Shown here in pieces: positions 17,812 through 27,856 of a DNA stretch of 64,000 nt. Both the position numbers and the translations under genes were made by a program. This stretch comes from Gordonia polyisoprenivorans NBRC 16320 = JCM 10675. GTDB lineage: Bacteria > Actinomycetota > Actinomycetes > Mycobacteriales > Mycobacteriaceae. Where the stretch lies: positions 21,547 through 85,546 of the forward strand of contig NZ_BAEI01000010.1 of the NCBI RefSeq assembly GCF_000241325.1, written 5' to 3'. Within the stretch, counting starts at the first letter, position 1, and each line of letters starts with the position of its first letter. The notes below the pieces were generated by a model. It made no database searches. It had not been told where the DNA came from and saw only the letters and a list, made by a program, of their open reading frames with translations.

Positions 17812-18468
17812 CTAGACGTCGAGGTCGGCGAGGGTCTTGCCGGTCGCCTGGAACACCACACGGCGGCCGATCATGACGGCGTGATCGGCGAAACGCTCGT
17901 AGTAGCGGCCGAGCAGGGTGATGTCGACCGCGGAGGCCACCCCGTGCTGCCATTCCCGGTCCATCAGCACGGTGAACAGGTGACGGTGCAGGTCGTCCAT
18001 GGCATCGTCGTCCTCCTCGAGACGGACGGCGGCCTGCGGGTCCTGCGAATCGAGGGCCTCGCGGGCGTTGCGCGCGAGATGCACGGCCAGCCGTCCCATC
18101 TCCGCGAAGTAGCCTGCGACCTCCTCGGGCAGCGCCTTGGCGGGGTGCCGACGGCGTGCGACCTTGGCGACGTGCAGGGCAAGCGCACCCATGCGGTCGG
18201 CGTCGGCGACGATCTGCAGCGCGCTGACGATGCCGCGCAGATCACCGGCCACCGGGGCCTGCAGGGCCAGCAGCCCGAAGGCCTGCTCCTCGGCGCGGGT
18301 GGCGAGTTCGTTCATCCGGTCGTTCTCACTGATGACCTCTTCGGCGATCGCGAGATCGGCTTGGAGCAGCGAGCGGGTCGCGCGCTCCATCGCCGAGCCC
18401 GCGAGGTCGCACATCTCACCCAGGATGCTGTTGAGTGAGTGGAGTTGTTCCTGGTAGGCGGTCCGCAT
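17812..18468 (-). CDS. phoU: Phosphate-signalling protein PhoU (PhoY-like)
   Basis: PhoU connects the Pst transporter to the phosphate-sensing histidine kinase and keeps the Pho regulon off when phosphate is plentiful. The 218-residue protein has the two three-helix repeats with the metal-cluster motifs [14 protein letters not shown] and ADADRMG in repeat one, and [14 protein letters not shown] and [17 protein letters not shown] in repeat two. It faces the pst operon and matches phoY2 beside phoT in M. tuberculosis. ATG 18468 is preceded at 6 nt by TAGCCT, so the gene is probably leaderless, and a strong PHO box lies 29 nt further upstream. Confidence 0.94.
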   Translation of the reverse strand: MRTAYQEQLHSLNSILGEMCDLAGSAMERATRSLLQADLAIAEEVISENDRMNELATRAEEQAFGLLALQAPVAGDLRGIVSALQIVADADRMGALALHVAKVARRRHPAKALPEEVAGYFAEMGRLAVHLARNAREALDSQDPQAAVRLEEDDDAMDDLHRHLFTVLMDREWQHGVASAVDITLLGRYYERFADHAVMIGRRVVFQATGKTLADLDV

Positions 18469-18474
18469 GTATCA

Positions 18475-18531
18475 AGGCTACTGCCTGTGTCGAGCGGTCA
18501 CCGTCACCCGCCGGGTGAACACACCGTGAAC
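18475..18531 (-). promoter_or_regulatory. PHO box and leaderless -10 of phoU
   Basis: Minus-strand direct repeats GTTCACGGTGT (18531-18521) and GTTCACCCGGC (18520-18510) match the PHO-box unit very well. The -10 TAGCCT (18480-18475) begins 29 nt later and is 6 nt from ATG 18468. Together with the same geometry before pstS this marks phoU as a Pho-regulon member. Confidence 0.65.
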
Positions 18532-18585
18532 GGTGACCGGCGGTTCGACGAGGGCCGTCATACCCGCCGAACGGCGTGGTGCAGG

Positions 18586-20832
18586 TCACGAACAGGTGGT
18601 GTCACCGGCGTTGGTGATGGCCAGGTCATTGGGCAGATTCGAGGTGTTGGCCGCCGGCGGCAACGACGACGCCGAGAGCGTCGTGCCGACCGCGGGAGCC
18701 GTCCCGACCGATCCGTCGAACTCCGACCCCAGAATGACCTCCACACCGTCGCGCACCGTGCGGTCGAGCTGGATCGAGGCGCCCGGGAACATCTCGGCCA
18801 CCGTGGCCGCAGAGTCCTCCGAACCGGTGCCGTACCGGATGACGGTGTCGGTGCGGTTCTCCGACGCGTCGGCGACGCCCTGGACGTCGAATCCCTGCGC
18901 GGACATCTGGTCGGAGACCTCACTGGCGATGCCGCTGCGCCCACTGCCGTTGAGGACCCGCAGCGAGACGTTGCCGGGGTTCTGGGCGGTCGCCGCCACC
19001 TTGCTCGGAGCAGCCGGCGTGGTCGTCGACGGGCGGGTGCTCGAGCTGGTGCCGGCCTTCTCGGCCTGCTCGCCGGGCAGCGGCTGATCATCGATGATCG
19101 CGTTGAAGATCGCGTTGATGGCATCGGTGTTGGGCAGCTCGTTGTTGCTGCCGTCGGTGGCGGTGCCGCTGGTGGGCAGGGTGATGAAGGTGACCCGGCC
19201 GGCCTCGATGCCCTGCATCGACTCCGCGAGCTGCAGCAGTGACTCGGTGTTGACGTTGTCGACGTAGCTGTAATTGATGAACGTGTTGACGATCGAATTC
19301 AGCTTCGCCGGATTGGTCAGCACGTTGCTCGACAGACTCGACCGCAGCAGCGACGACATGAACAGCTGCTGCCGTTTGATGCGGCCGTAGTCGCCGTTGC
19401 CCTCGGTGGAGACCATGCGGGCGCGGACATAGTTCAGCGCGCGTCGGCCGGTCAGTTTCTGCTTACCCGGTTTCCGCAGGATCTGGCCGAGTTCGTAGTC
19501 GTAGATCGGCTGGGTCGAACACACCTCGACACCACCGACGGCGTTGACGACCTTCTCGAACCCGAAGAAGTCCATCGCGATGAAGTGGTTGATGTTCAGG
19601 CCGCTCATCGCGGTGATGACCCGCACCAGACATTGCGGTCCGCCGAGGGCGTAGACGCTGTTGAGTTTCACCTGTGTCTCGGCGTCGAGGGTGGCGCCGT
19701 AGGTGCCCTTGTCGTTGTCCCACTGCTGGCATTCGGGCCGGTCCACCTGTAGGTCTCGTGGGAAGGACACGGCCACGACGCGACTGCGGTCGGCGGGGAT
19801 GTTGACGAGGATGACGGTGTCGGAGCGGGCGCCCTCGGCGTCGGCGGTGGTGCCCGCGCCGACGTCGCCGTTCTGCCCGCTCCGGGTATCGGTGCCGACG
19901 ATGAGGTAGTTCTCGTCGCCGTACTGGGCGTTCTTGTTGCGGATGTTGGTGTCGTCGGGGTTGACGGCCATGATGTTGCGCCAGTTGCCGTCCACCGAAT
20001 TCAGATAACCCCACACGAAGCCGGTGCCGACCAGCGCCATCACGCAGGCCACCGCGACCAGGATGCGTCCGGTGACCGTGGCGTTGCGCCGCATCACCTG
20101 TTTGCGCGTGCGAGCCCGCACCCGACGGGGACGCGAGCGCGCCATCGCCGCCAGATCCGGTGTGCGCTGCAGCGGGGGCCCGGCCGGTTCGGTGGCCTCG
20201 GCGGAGGCCGCGTGCACGGTCTCGGGGGCGGCGGCGGGAGTATCGGTGCTGGTGTTGGCGGCGTCGGGGGTGGGTGCGTCCTCGGTGTCGCCGGCCGGTG
20301 CGACCCGTGTGACCGGCTCGAACTCCTCGGGTGCGACCGGTGCGGCGTGGGAGCCCTGTGCGCGTGACTCCTCGCTGGCGCGGCGCGCGGTTGCCTGGTC
20401 GGAGAGATCCACGCCGGTCGGTGTGTCGGTGACCGGGGGAAGCTTCTGGGTGACGTCGGCCGGTGCGTAGGGCGGGACCGGGGGAATCGACTCGGTCGGC
20501 GGGTCCGCACGCGGGGGGGCAGGCGCAGGAGGCGGGCTCGACCGCGGTCGTCGGAGTCGCGCGCGGCTGGTCGGGATGGCCTGGGTCGGGGTCTCGTCGG
20601 ATGCCCCGGCCGACGCATCGTCGGCGTTCATCTGTTCCATCAGCTGCCGCACGGTCAGCCGATTGCGCCCACGGACGAACCGATCCGAGGACCGGGGCTC
20701 GCGGAGCCGATCGGCGGGCGGGCTCTCACCGGACGCGGCGAACCTCGACCCGCGGTCGTCGCCGGTACGGCGATCGTCGGGGTCGTCGCCGTCACCCGGC
20801 TGGGCGCCCTTGTTCGGCGTCGAACGACTCAA
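18586..20832 (-). CDS. LytR-CpsA-Psr (LCP) family transferase with LytR_C domain
   Basis: LCP proteins attach glycopolymers from a lipid carrier to peptidoglycan; in mycolata the polymer is arabinogalactan. The 748-residue product has a long Pro/Ala/Arg-rich cytoplasmic region (1-245), one transmembrane helix (about 250-272, ILVAVACVMALVGTGFVWGYL), the LCP catalytic domain (about 305-480: LIVGTDTRSGQ, RSDTVILVNI, VVAVSFPRDLQ, RALNYVRARM) and a C-terminal LytR_C domain (about 645-735). The start is a TTG at 20832 with GAGGA upstream. Position beside dus, desA and phoU matches Rv0822c. The extracytoplasmic Ser/Thr-rich linker before LytR_C is typical. Confidence 0.88.
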   Translation of the reverse strand: MSRSTPNKGAQPGDGDDPDDRRTGDDRGSRFAASGESPPADRLREPRSSDRFVRGRNRLTVRQLMEQMNADDASAGASDETPTQAIPTSRARLRRPRSSPPPAPAPPRADPPTESIPPVPPYAPADVTQKLPPVTDTPTGVDLSDQATARRASEESRAQGSHAAPVAPEEFEPVTRVAPAGDTEDAPTPDAANTSTDTPAAAPETVHAASAEATEPAGPPLQRTPDLAAMARSRPRRVRARTRKQVMRRNATVTGRILVAVACVMALVGTGFVWGYLNSVDGNWRNIMAVNPDDTNIRNKNAQYGDENYLIVGTDTRSGQNGDVGAGTTADAEGARSDTVILVNIPADRSRVVAVSFPRDLQVDRPECQQWDNDKGTYGATLDAETQVKLNSVYALGGPQCLVRVITAMSGLNINHFIAMDFFGFEKVVNAVGGVEVCSTQPIYDYELGQILRKPGKQKLTGRRALNYVRARMVSTEGNGDYGRIKRQQLFMSSLLRSSLSSNVLTNPAKLNSIVNTFINYSYVDNVNTESLLQLAESMQGIEAGRVTFITLPTSGTATDGSNNELPNTDAINAIFNAIIDDQPLPGEQAEKAGTSSSTRPSTTTPAAPSKVAATAQNPGNVSLRVLNGSGRSGIASEVSDQMSAQGFDVQGVADASENRTDTVIRYGTGSEDSAATVAEMFPGASIQLDRTVRDGVEVILGSEFDGSVGTAPAVGTTLSASSLPPAANTSNLPNDLAITNAGDTTCS

Positions 20833-21018
20833 CTGACAGTTCCTCTTCCCCCGGCAAGCTTTCGTGGACCGCGTCGTCGGGGCTCAACGCGTGCGGCACG
20901 CTCCGATCACGAACCTGCCGCAGCAGGACCTTGCGACATCTTACTTAGTCTCCGCTGAGAAGCACTCGCGCCGGTCGCCGATCCCGACCGAGTGGTCACG
21001 CGTCGCGCAGGTCTCCGC

Positions 21019-22260
21019 TCACCCGCCGGAGTGCATCACCTCGGCGCCGGCCGGAACCACGTCCTCGTCGGGATCGTCGAGCCAGCCGTCCGGGAGCGCC
21101 ACCTTGGCGGGTGATCCCTGACGCCCACGAGGACCGTGTCCGTCGTCGGGGAACGGGGCCTCGGCGGGCAGTGTGGCCACCAGATCGCGCAGCTCCGACA
21201 GTGTGGTGACCAGTGAAAGTCGTTGGCGCAGATCCGATCCGGCAGGGAAACCGCGGAGATACCAGGCGACGTGCTTGCGAATCTCGCGCATGCCCTTGTC
21301 CTCGCCGTGGTGGTCGGCGAGCAGCTCACCGTGGCGCACGATGATGGCCGCGACCTCGCCCAGGGTGGGCGCGGCGGGTGCGGGCAGGCCGTTCAGCTCG
21401 GCGGCGAGCTCGGCGAACAGCCACGGCCGGCCGAGGCAGCCGCGGCCGATGACGACGCCGTCACACCCGGTGCGCTGCATCATCGCCACCGCGTCGGCGG
21501 GCTCGAAGATGTCGCCGTTACCGAGCACCGGGACGTCGGTGACGTGCTCCTTGAGACGTGCGATCTCATCCCAGTCGGCGTGCCCGGAATATCGCTGCGA
21601 CGCGGTACGGGCATGCAGCGCAACGGCTTTCGCACCCTCTTCGGCGGCGATACGCCCGGCGTCGAGGTGGGTGTGGTGCTCGTCGTCGATGCCGATGCGG
21701 AACTTCACGGTGACCGGGACGTCGGTGCCCTCGGTGGCGCGCACCGCGGCGGCGACGATCTTGCGGAACAGGGTGCGCTTGTAGGGGATCGCCGATCCAC
21801 CACCCTTGCGGGTCACCTTGGGGACCGGGCAACCGAAGTTCATGTCGATGTGGTCGGCGAGGTTCTCCTCGACGATCATCTTCGCGGCCTCGTAGGTGTA
21901 GCGCGGGTCGACCGTGTACAGCTGCATCGACCGCGGACTCTCGTCCGGGCCGAAGGTGGTCATGTGCATCGTCACCGGATGGCGCTCGACAAGCGCTCGC
22001 GCGGTGACCATTTCGCACACGTAGAGCCCCGACACCGTCCCGGTGCGGGCGAGTTCGAGTTCGCGGCACAGGGTGCGGAAGGCGACGTTGGTGACCCCGG
22101 CCATCGGTGCGAGGACCACCGGGCTCGACAACTCGAACGGTCCGATGCGCAGCCCGGATGCTCGGGACGTCGGGTCGGACGGGGCGTGCGGGACAGACGC
22201 CGAACCGGCGCCCTCGGTGATCGAGGACGCCGGTGCGGTCAGGGTCGGTGCGGTGCTCAG
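21019..22260 (-). CDS. dus: tRNA-dihydrouridine synthase
   Basis: FMN enzyme that reduces uridines in tRNA D-loops. Family motifs: SPVVLAPMAGVTNVAFR, GLYVCEMVTARAL, MNFGCPVPKVTRKGGGSAI (catalytic Cys), VTVKFRIG, ALHARTASQRYSG, NGDIFEP and GCDGVVIGRGCLGRPW. It lies after desA as in Rv0823c-Rv0824c. The start is odd: no ATG, GTG or TTG lies between the desA stop and the first conserved strand. A CTG at 22260 overlaps the desA TGA (CTGA) with GGGAG upstream and would give 413 residues; that start is used here. The nearest standard in-frame start (GTG 22422) would overlap desA by about 165 nt. Confidence 0.85.
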   Translation of the reverse strand: MSTAPTLTAPASSITEGAGSASVPHAPSDPTSRASGLRIGPFELSSPVVLAPMAGVTNVAFRTLCRELELARTGTVSGLYVCEMVTARALVERHPVTMHMTTFGPDESPRSMQLYTVDPRYTYEAAKMIVEENLADHIDMNFGCPVPKVTRKGGGSAIPYKRTLFRKIVAAAVRATEGTDVPVTVKFRIGIDDEHHTHLDAGRIAAEEGAKAVALHARTASQRYSGHADWDEIARLKEHVTDVPVLGNGDIFEPADAVAMMQRTGCDGVVIGRGCLGRPWLFAELAAELNGLPAPAAPTLGEVAAIIVRHGELLADHHGEDKGMREIRKHVAWYLRGFPAGSDLRQRLSLVTTLSELRDLVATLPAEAPFPDDGHGPRGRQGSPAKVALPDGWLDDPDEDVVPAGAEVMHSGG

Positions 22261-23249
22261 GATGCCTGACGCTCCCGCTTCTTGGCCTCGCGGGCGAGGG
22301 CGCGGTCGCGCATCTCCTCGAACTTGAGGGTGTCCTTCTCGAGTTGCTCGAGGAAGGCGGCGAGCTCCTCGCGGGTCTTCTCGCCCTCGCTGGTGAAGTC
22401 CTCGCGTTCGAAGACCCGCCACTTGCGCAGCACCGGCTGCACGACCTCTTCGAGGTGCTGGCGCAGGTCGTAGATGCCGTGCTTGGCCATCAACACGCCG
22501 TGGCGGCGGAAGTTGGGCATGCCAGCGCCGGGCATCTGGAAGTTGGTGACGATGTCGGTGACCGCGCGCAGCGTCTGATCCGGTGCCAGATCCATCCCGG
22601 CGCCACAGATGTTGCGGTAGAAGATCATGTGCAGGTTCTCGTCGGCGGCGATGCGCTGCAGCATCTTGTCGGCGATCGGGTCGTTGCAGGCCTTGCCGGT
22701 GTTACGGTGGCTCACCCGGGTGGCCAGCTCCTGGAAGGTGACGTAGGCGACGGAGTGCAGGATGCCCAACTCGTCGGCGTGCTCCTCCAACTCGTCCGCG
22801 CGTCCGGCGGCGGCGAGCATCGGGTCGTAGCCGTTGGTCATGTGGACCATGCGGTCGGCCTCGAGAGCGGCGGGATCGACACCGCGGGTCACCACGAGGT
22901 AGTCGCGCATCACGATGCCGTGACGGTTCTCCTCGGCGGTCCACCGACCGACCCAGTGGCCCCACGCAGAATCCATCGAGAAGTTGTCGGCGATCACGCG
23001 GTGATACGAGGGCAGGTTGTCCTCGGTCAGCAGGTTGGTGATCATTGCGGCCTTGGCGACCTCGCTGAGCTGCGACTGCTCGGGGTCGTAGTCCGGGCCG
23101 CCCAGCGCCGGGTAGTTCTTGCCCTCATCCCACGGGATGTAGTCGTGCGGGTTCCAGTCGCGGGCGATCTTGAGGTGTCGGTTCACGTTCTCTTCGGCAA
23201 CCGGAGCGAGTTCCTGCAAGAGCTCCAGTTGAGTCAGTGCACGTGCCAT
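22257..23249 (-). CDS. desA: Acyl-[ACP] desaturase (DesA family)
   Basis: Soluble di-iron stearoyl-ACP-type desaturase of 330 residues that introduces a cis double bond into acyl-ACP chains, in mycobacteria as part of mycolic-acid and membrane-lipid synthesis. The di-iron ligands are visible in TAEENRHG and AADENLHM (two ExxH motifs), with additional Glu residues in helices near VAEENVNRHL and TFQELATRV. ATG 23249 follows GGAGGA. Its order before dus and the LCP gene copies Rv0824c (desA1). The end overlaps the presumed CTG start of dus. Confidence 0.9.
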   Translation of the reverse strand: MARALTQLELLQELAPVAEENVNRHLKIARDWNPHDYIPWDEGKNYPALGGPDYDPEQSQLSEVAKAAMITNLLTEDNLPSYHRVIADNFSMDSAWGHWVGRWTAEENRHGIVMRDYLVVTRGVDPAALEADRMVHMTNGYDPMLAAAGRADELEEHADELGILHSVAYVTFQELATRVSHRNTGKACNDPIADKMLQRIAADENLHMIFYRNICGAGMDLAPDQTLRAVTDIVTNFQMPGAGMPNFRRHGVLMAKHGIYDLRQHLEEVVQPVLRKWRVFEREDFTSEGEKTREELAAFLEQLEKDTLKFEEMRDRALAREAKKRERQAS

Positions 23250-23400
23250 AGAGATTCCTCCGAACGGTGGTCGCATACGTGTGGGGTCGGTGCGCACACG
23301 GTTGGGTCAGCATTACAGGCTACGGCACATACCAGGCCGAACCCAAGTCACTACCTACGGTGCCGTAACCCGACCTCTCGGTCATGTTGCCATGGGGGTG

Positions 23401-23445
23401 ATGTCGCTGTCTTTCGGATGTCGCTGTCTTTCGGGTGTCGCTGTC
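23401..23445. repeat. 17-bp tandem repeat in the desA upstream region
   Basis: ATGTCGCTGTCTTTCGG occurs at 23401-23417 and 23418-23434, followed by a partial third copy to 23445. It lies in the 286-bp gap between desA and the NTF2-fold gene. No function is evident. Confidence 0.7.
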
Positions 23446-23535
23446 GGCATGGATGGTGTTACCCCGGCTCACCATCCTGAGGGTCGGCTTCGTCCGGGTC
23501 CAGGCCCGGACGCGTACTCACAGGTGATCGACAGA

Positions 23536-24066
23536 TCAGCGGCGCGCGGCGAACGCCGGCCCGATCCGGCGCATCCATTCGGCCGCACTGTCGTCGAGAG
23601 TACCGAGGTCGGACGCCTTTTCACACCACTTCATGGCGGCGGCACCGAACTCGAGCGGGTTGTAGACGTCCTCCTCGCGCGACCACAGCCCGTCGCCGGC
23701 GTAGGTGAGGATGGTGATGTTGGTCGCTGTGATGAGGCTGCCGTCGCCGGGATCGCGCATCGGGTTGTCGACCTCGCAGATCACCCGCGCGGTCGACGGG
23801 TCGGCGACGTGCCACAGTGCCGGGAATCCGGTCATGTGGCTGCCCGGGAATGCCGTCATCGTCTTCCAGATCCACGCCCGGATCTCCTCGCGACCACGCA
23901 TGACGCCCAGAGCGTGCTCCACGTAGTCGGCGTCGGTGGTGAACAGGTCGGCGAAGCGGTCCCAGTCCCGGCTGACCCCGATCTCGGCGACGGTCCGCTG
24001 GAAGTCGGCAAAGGCCGCGTCGAGTTCGGCGGCGTCGAAGTTCGGTGCGGCGGCTGCGTTGGACAC
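23536..24066 (-). CDS. NTF2/SnoaL-fold protein
   Basis: The 176-residue protein starts at GTG 24066. The pattern FADFQRTVAEIGVSRDWDRFADLFTTDADYVEH, MRGREEIRAWIWKTM, and VICEVDNPMRD marks the cone-shaped NTF2-like fold shared by SnoaL polyketide cyclases, limonene-epoxide hydrolases and ketosteroid isomerases. The Asp/His pairing near residues 41-51 (TDADYVEH) could be catalytic. The substrate is unknown; many actinobacterial members sit in steroid or aromatic catabolism. It is divergent from the WS/DGAT gene. Confidence 0.75.
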   Translation of the reverse strand: MSNAAAAPNFDAAELDAAFADFQRTVAEIGVSRDWDRFADLFTTDADYVEHALGVMRGREEIRAWIWKTMTAFPGSHMTGFPALWHVADPSTARVICEVDNPMRDPGDGSLITATNITILTYAGDGLWSREEDVYNPLEFGAAAMKWCEKASDLGTLDDSAAEWMRRIGPAFAARR

Positions 24067-24231
24067 GTGTCCACCCTACGGTGACGGGAACCGAATCGGT
24101 CGAATTTCGCATTCTCGCGCAATGTGTGGGGATGACCGCCGACGGGGAGCAGAATGGTTTCGGGGGCCGAAAGAGGGCCGCGTCGCCGAAGCACTCACGG
24201 GTGCTCCGGCCGAGACAAGTGGAGGTCCGCA

Positions 24232-25635
24232 GTGCAGCGGTTGAGTGGTTTGGACGCGTCGTTCCTGTATCTGGAGACGCGCTCGCAGTTGATGCATGTC
24301 GTGGGGATCATGGAACTCGATGCGAGCACCATTCCCGGTGGTTACAGCTTCACCCGAATGCGTACCCAGCTCAATGCGCGGGTTGCCGCGATGCCCATGT
24401 TGCGACGCAAACTGGAGAACTCCGCGCTCAACATCGACCACCCGGTGTGGGTCGAGGACGACCACTTCGACATCGATCGGCACGTGCACCGCGTCGCGTT
24501 GCCCTCGCCCGCGGGCAAGAAGGAACTCAACGAGCTCTGCGGACATCTGGCCGGGCAGGCCCTCGACCGGGGCAAGCCGCTGTGGGAGCTGTGGATCATC
24601 GAGGGCAGCGCCGACGGCAAGATCTGTGCGTTCCTGCGGATGCACCACGCCAGCGTCGACGGGGTCACCACCGCCGAGGTGCTCGGCCAGCTCTGCAGCC
24701 TGACCCCCGACGAACCCGACGTCGACCCGGACAAGGTCGCCGAGACCGCCGGTGGACCCAACCGCACCGGCATGGTGATCTCCGGCGCCCTCAACTACTT
24801 CGTGCAGCGACCGATCGCGATGGCCAAACTGCTTCCGCAAACCGCCGGCGTACCGATCGAGTGGTTTCGCCGGTCGCGGTCGCGTACCGGGATGCCCGCC
24901 CCCTTCGCCGCGCCCCGCACCGTGTTCAACGGGCCGATCTCGCCGCACCGCAGCATCGCGACCACCCAACTCTCCCTCGACGACGTCAAGCGGGTGAAGA
25001 ACCGCTTCGGGGTGAAGGTCAACGACGTGGTGCTCGCGATGGTCGGCGGTGCGCTGCGCGAATATCTCTCCCAGCACGGGGACCTACCGGGCTCGCCGTT
25101 GGTGGCGATGGTCCCGGTGTCGGTCCACGATGCCGACGAGCGCGATCTGGTGGTCAACGGCACCAACAAGGTCACCGGCATGTTCACCGAATTGCCGTCG
25201 GACGTCGCCGATCCGGTCGAACGGCTCGAACGTGCCGGGGAACTCGCCCGCCGCGCCAAGGAACATCACGCCGACATCGACGCGAACATCCTGCGTGCGT
25301 GGGCACAGTTCGCCCCCGGCACCACGCTGTCGACGCTGATGAAGTTCTACGGTGACCGCAAGCTGTCGATGAATCATCCGCCCATCTACAACGTCACGGT
25401 CTCCAACGTCGCCGGCCCCGACTTCCCGATGTACTTCTGCGGGGCGAAGGTCGCCGCCATCTATCCGCTCGGTCCGATCTTTCACGGCCTGGCCCTCAAC
25501 ATCACCGTCTTCTCCGTCGACGGGCACCTCAACGTCGGCATCCTGACCTGCCCCGACGAGGTGCCCGACGTCGAGGTGATCGCCGAGGCCTTCGATCACC
25601 AACTCAAGGCGCTGATCGAGGCGTGTGACGACTGA
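24232..25635 (+). CDS. Wax ester synthase / diacylglycerol acyltransferase (WS/DGAT)
   Basis: This enzyme esterifies acyl-CoA to diacylglycerol or fatty alcohol and makes the storage triacylglycerol or wax common in mycolata. The 467-residue protein begins with the typical RLSGLDASFLYLETRSQLMHV. Its catalytic HHxxxDG is HHASVDG (His138-Gly144). The NDVVLAMVGGALREYL, GNxK-like NGTNKVTGMF, and PxYNVTVSNVAGP motifs of the C-terminal half are present. GTG 24232 is supported by GGAGGT 6 nt upstream; the in-frame start at 24154 lacks this. It stands alone. Confidence 0.92.
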   Translation: MQRLSGLDASFLYLETRSQLMHVVGIMELDASTIPGGYSFTRMRTQLNARVAAMPMLRRKLENSALNIDHPVWVEDDHFDIDRHVHRVALPSPAGKKELNELCGHLAGQALDRGKPLWELWIIEGSADGKICAFLRMHHASVDGVTTAEVLGQLCSLTPDEPDVDPDKVAETAGGPNRTGMVISGALNYFVQRPIAMAKLLPQTAGVPIEWFRRSRSRTGMPAPFAAPRTVFNGPISPHRSIATTQLSLDDVKRVKNRFGVKVNDVVLAMVGGALREYLSQHGDLPGSPLVAMVPVSVHDADERDLVVNGTNKVTGMFTELPSDVADPVERLERAGELARRAKEHHADIDANILRAWAQFAPGTTLSTLMKFYGDRKLSMNHPPIYNVTVSNVAGPDFPMYFCGAKVAAIYPLGPIFHGLALNITVFSVDGHLNVGILTCPDEVPDVEVIAEAFDHQLKALIEACDD

Positions 25636-25663
25636 GGGTCGACGCCGCCAACGGCCCCGCAGT

Positions 25664-25669
25664 TAGGCT
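25664..25669 (+). promoter_or_regulatory. -10 box of leaderless nadE
   Basis: TAGGCT (TANNNT) is followed by 6 nt and the GTG start at 25676, so transcription would begin at the start codon. No ribosome site is visible. Confidence 0.5.
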
Positions 25670-25675
25670 GAGACC

Positions 25676-27703
25676 GTGTCTGTTCACGACCATGGTTTCG
25701 CGCGGGTCACCGGGGCAATCCCGGTCGTCCGCATCGCCGATCCGAAGGCCAATGCCGAGGCGACCGTCGAGTCGATGCGGCAGGGTGCCGCAGAGGGCTC
25801 GCTGCTCGTCGTCTTCCCCGAGATGGGTTTGTGTGGCTACAGCATCGACGATCTCGTCCAGCAGGATGCGATTCTCGACGGCTGTCGCGATGCATTGAAG
25901 TCGATCGTCGACGCCAGTGCAGGGTTGATGCCGCTCGTGGTGGTGGGGTTACCGCTGGTGGTCGGCGACGGGCTGTACAACTGTGCTGCGGTGATCCGTG
26001 ACGGCGCAGTGCTGGGCGTGGTCCCCAAGTCGTATCTGGCCAACTATCGAGAGTTCTACGACAAGCGCTACTACAGTGCCGCGCGCGATGCGCCGCAGGA
26101 TACGGTGCGGCTCTTCGGCTCCGACGTCCCGTTCGGTGCGGATCTCCTCTTCGACGCCGAGGACGTCCCGGGCTTCTGCCTGCACGTGGAGATCTGCGAG
26201 GACGGCTGGGTGCCCATCCCGCCGAGCGTGTGGGCCTCGCTGGCCGGCGCGACCGTCCTGGCGAATCTGTCGGGTAGCCCGGTAACCGTCGGCAAAGAGT
26301 CGTACCGGAAGTTGTTGAGTACCAGCCATTCCGCGCGCTGCATCGCCGCGCACCTGTACGTGGCGGCCGGTTTCGGCGAATCCACGACCGATCTCGCGTG
26401 GGACGGCGACGCGTTGATCACCGAGAACGGGACCCTGCTCACACGCAGTAAGCAATTCGAGATGGGTGCCCAATCCATCAGTGCCGACATCGATCTCGAC
26501 CGTCTGCGCCAGGAACGCATGCGTATGACCAGTGTGCGCGATCAGGTCGGCGACCACGCCGAGGACCTGAAAAGGTTGCGGCGCATCGGTTTCAGCTTCG
26601 GTGTGCAGCCCGGAACCGATGACGTCGAGGTGCTGCGACGTGCCATCGCGCGGTTCCCGTTCGTGCCCAGCGGCACCAGCGACCTCGATGAACGTTGTCG
26701 GGAAGTCGGCAACATCCAAGTGCAGGGACTCGCGGCGCGCTTGCGTGCGACGGGACTCGAGAAGGTCGTCATCGGCGTATCCGGTGGACTCGATTCGACC
26801 CTTGCATTGTTGGTCGCGGTGGACACCTTCGATCGACTCGACTTGCCGCGCACCAATATTCTGGCTTACACCATGCCAGGCTTCGCCACCGGAGGCGCAA
26901 CCCTGCGGCGGGCGCACACTCTGATGGACTCGCTGGGCGTGAGTGGGACCGAACTCGACATCCGCCCGTCGTGCGAGCAGATGCTCGCCGACCTCGACCA
27001 CCCGTACTCGCGTGGCGAGAAGGTCTTCGATGTGACGTTCGAGAACGTGCAGGCCGGGGAACGGACCTCACACCTGTTCCGCCTGGCCAACCACCACGGC
27101 GCCATCGTCCTCGGCACGGGAGATCTCTCCGAGCTCGCCCTCGGATGGTGCACCTACGGCGTCGGTGATCAGATGTCGCACTACAACGTCAACGGGTCGG
27201 TTCCCAAAACGCTTGTCCGCCATCTCATCCGGTGGATGATTACCTCCGGTGAGTTCTCCGACGAGACCAGTGCGGTACTCGCCGAGATCCTTGCCGACGT
27301 GATCTCGCCCGAATTGGTACCGCCAGGCGAGGACGGTGCGATCCAATCCACCGAAGACACCGTCGGGCCGTACGAATTGCACGACTTCTTCCTTTACTAC
27401 CTCACCCGGTTCGGCTACCGTCCCAGCAAAGTCGCGTACCTCGCCCGTCAAGCATGGGGCGATCTCGACCGAACGCCGTGGGATACCGAGCCGCTCGACG
27501 ACCGCAACGTCTACGACGCGGCGACGATCGACAAGTGGCTCACGGTTTTCTGCCAGCGGTTCATGGCCAACCAGTTCAAGCGCACAGCCATGCCCAACGG
27601 ACCCAAGATCGGTTCCGGCGGTTCGCTGTCGCCACGCGGTGACTGGCGTTCACCGTCGGACGCCTCCGCACGTGCGTGGTTACAGGAGCTCCGCGGGGAG
27701 TGA
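25676..27703 (+). CDS. nadE: Glutamine-dependent NAD+ synthetase
   Basis: Makes NAD+ from nicotinic acid adenine dinucleotide with glutamine-derived ammonia. Of its 675 residues, the N-terminal part (1-290) is a nitrilase-type glutaminase with the Glu-Lys-Cys triad in [29 protein letters not shown] and HVEICEDGW. The C-terminal part is an ATP pyrophosphatase domain with [29 protein letters not shown] and [12 protein letters not shown]. The length matches the long two-domain form found in mycobacteria. The GTG start fits a leaderless promoter. A strong hairpin follows 40 nt after the stop. Confidence 0.94.
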   Translation: MSVHDHGFARVTGAIPVVRIADPKANAEATVESMRQGAAEGSLLVVFPEMGLCGYSIDDLVQQDAILDGCRDALKSIVDASAGLMPLVVVGLPLVVGDGLYNCAAVIRDGAVLGVVPKSYLANYREFYDKRYYSAARDAPQDTVRLFGSDVPFGADLLFDAEDVPGFCLHVEICEDGWVPIPPSVWASLAGATVLANLSGSPVTVGKESYRKLLSTSHSARCIAAHLYVAAGFGESTTDLAWDGDALITENGTLLTRSKQFEMGAQSISADIDLDRLRQERMRMTSVRDQVGDHAEDLKRLRRIGFSFGVQPGTDDVEVLRRAIARFPFVPSGTSDLDERCREVGNIQVQGLAARLRATGLEKVVIGVSGGLDSTLALLVAVDTFDRLDLPRTNILAYTMPGFATGGATLRRAHTLMDSLGVSGTELDIRPSCEQMLADLDHPYSRGEKVFDVTFENVQAGERTSHLFRLANHHGAIVLGTGDLSELALGWCTYGVGDQMSHYNVNGSVPKTLVRHLIRWMITSGEFSDETSAVLAEILADVISPELVPPGEDGAIQSTEDTVGPYELHDFFLYYLTRFGYRPSKVAYLARQAWGDLDRTPWDTEPLDDRNVYDAATIDKWLTVFCQRFMANQFKRTAMPNGPKIGSGGSLSPRGDWRSPSDASARAWLQELRGE

Positions 27704-27738
27704 GAAGCGGGGAGTGAGAAGCGGGCAGTGAGATGCGG
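27697..27738. repeat. 14-bp tandem repeat over the nadE stop codon
   Basis: GGAGTGAGAAGCGG occurs at 27697-27710 and 27711-27724, with a variant (GCAGTGAGATGCGG) at 27725-27738. The first copy includes the nadE TGA (27701-27703). Confidence 0.7.
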
Positions 27739-27742
27739 CCGG

Positions 27743-27775
27743 GCCCCACGGTGATCATCTCGACCACCGTGGGGC
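27743..27775 (+). terminator. Terminator hairpin after nadE
   Basis: An 11-bp perfect stem, GCCCCACGGTG (27743-27753) with CACCGTGGGGC (27765-27775), encloses an 11-nt loop. It sits between nadE and the convergent HNH gene and can serve both. Confidence 0.7.
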
Positions 27776-27856
27776 GGTTCGCTATTGAGTTCTCAAACAA
27801 CAGATGCGGTCCCGGCCTGGCCGGGTGCGGGGAATCAGGTTGTGGGGCAGCGTAGG

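Noticed and set aside
22261..22422. GTG 22422 as the dus start
   Set aside because: It would overlap desA by about 165 nt and add an Arg-rich segment absent from the family.
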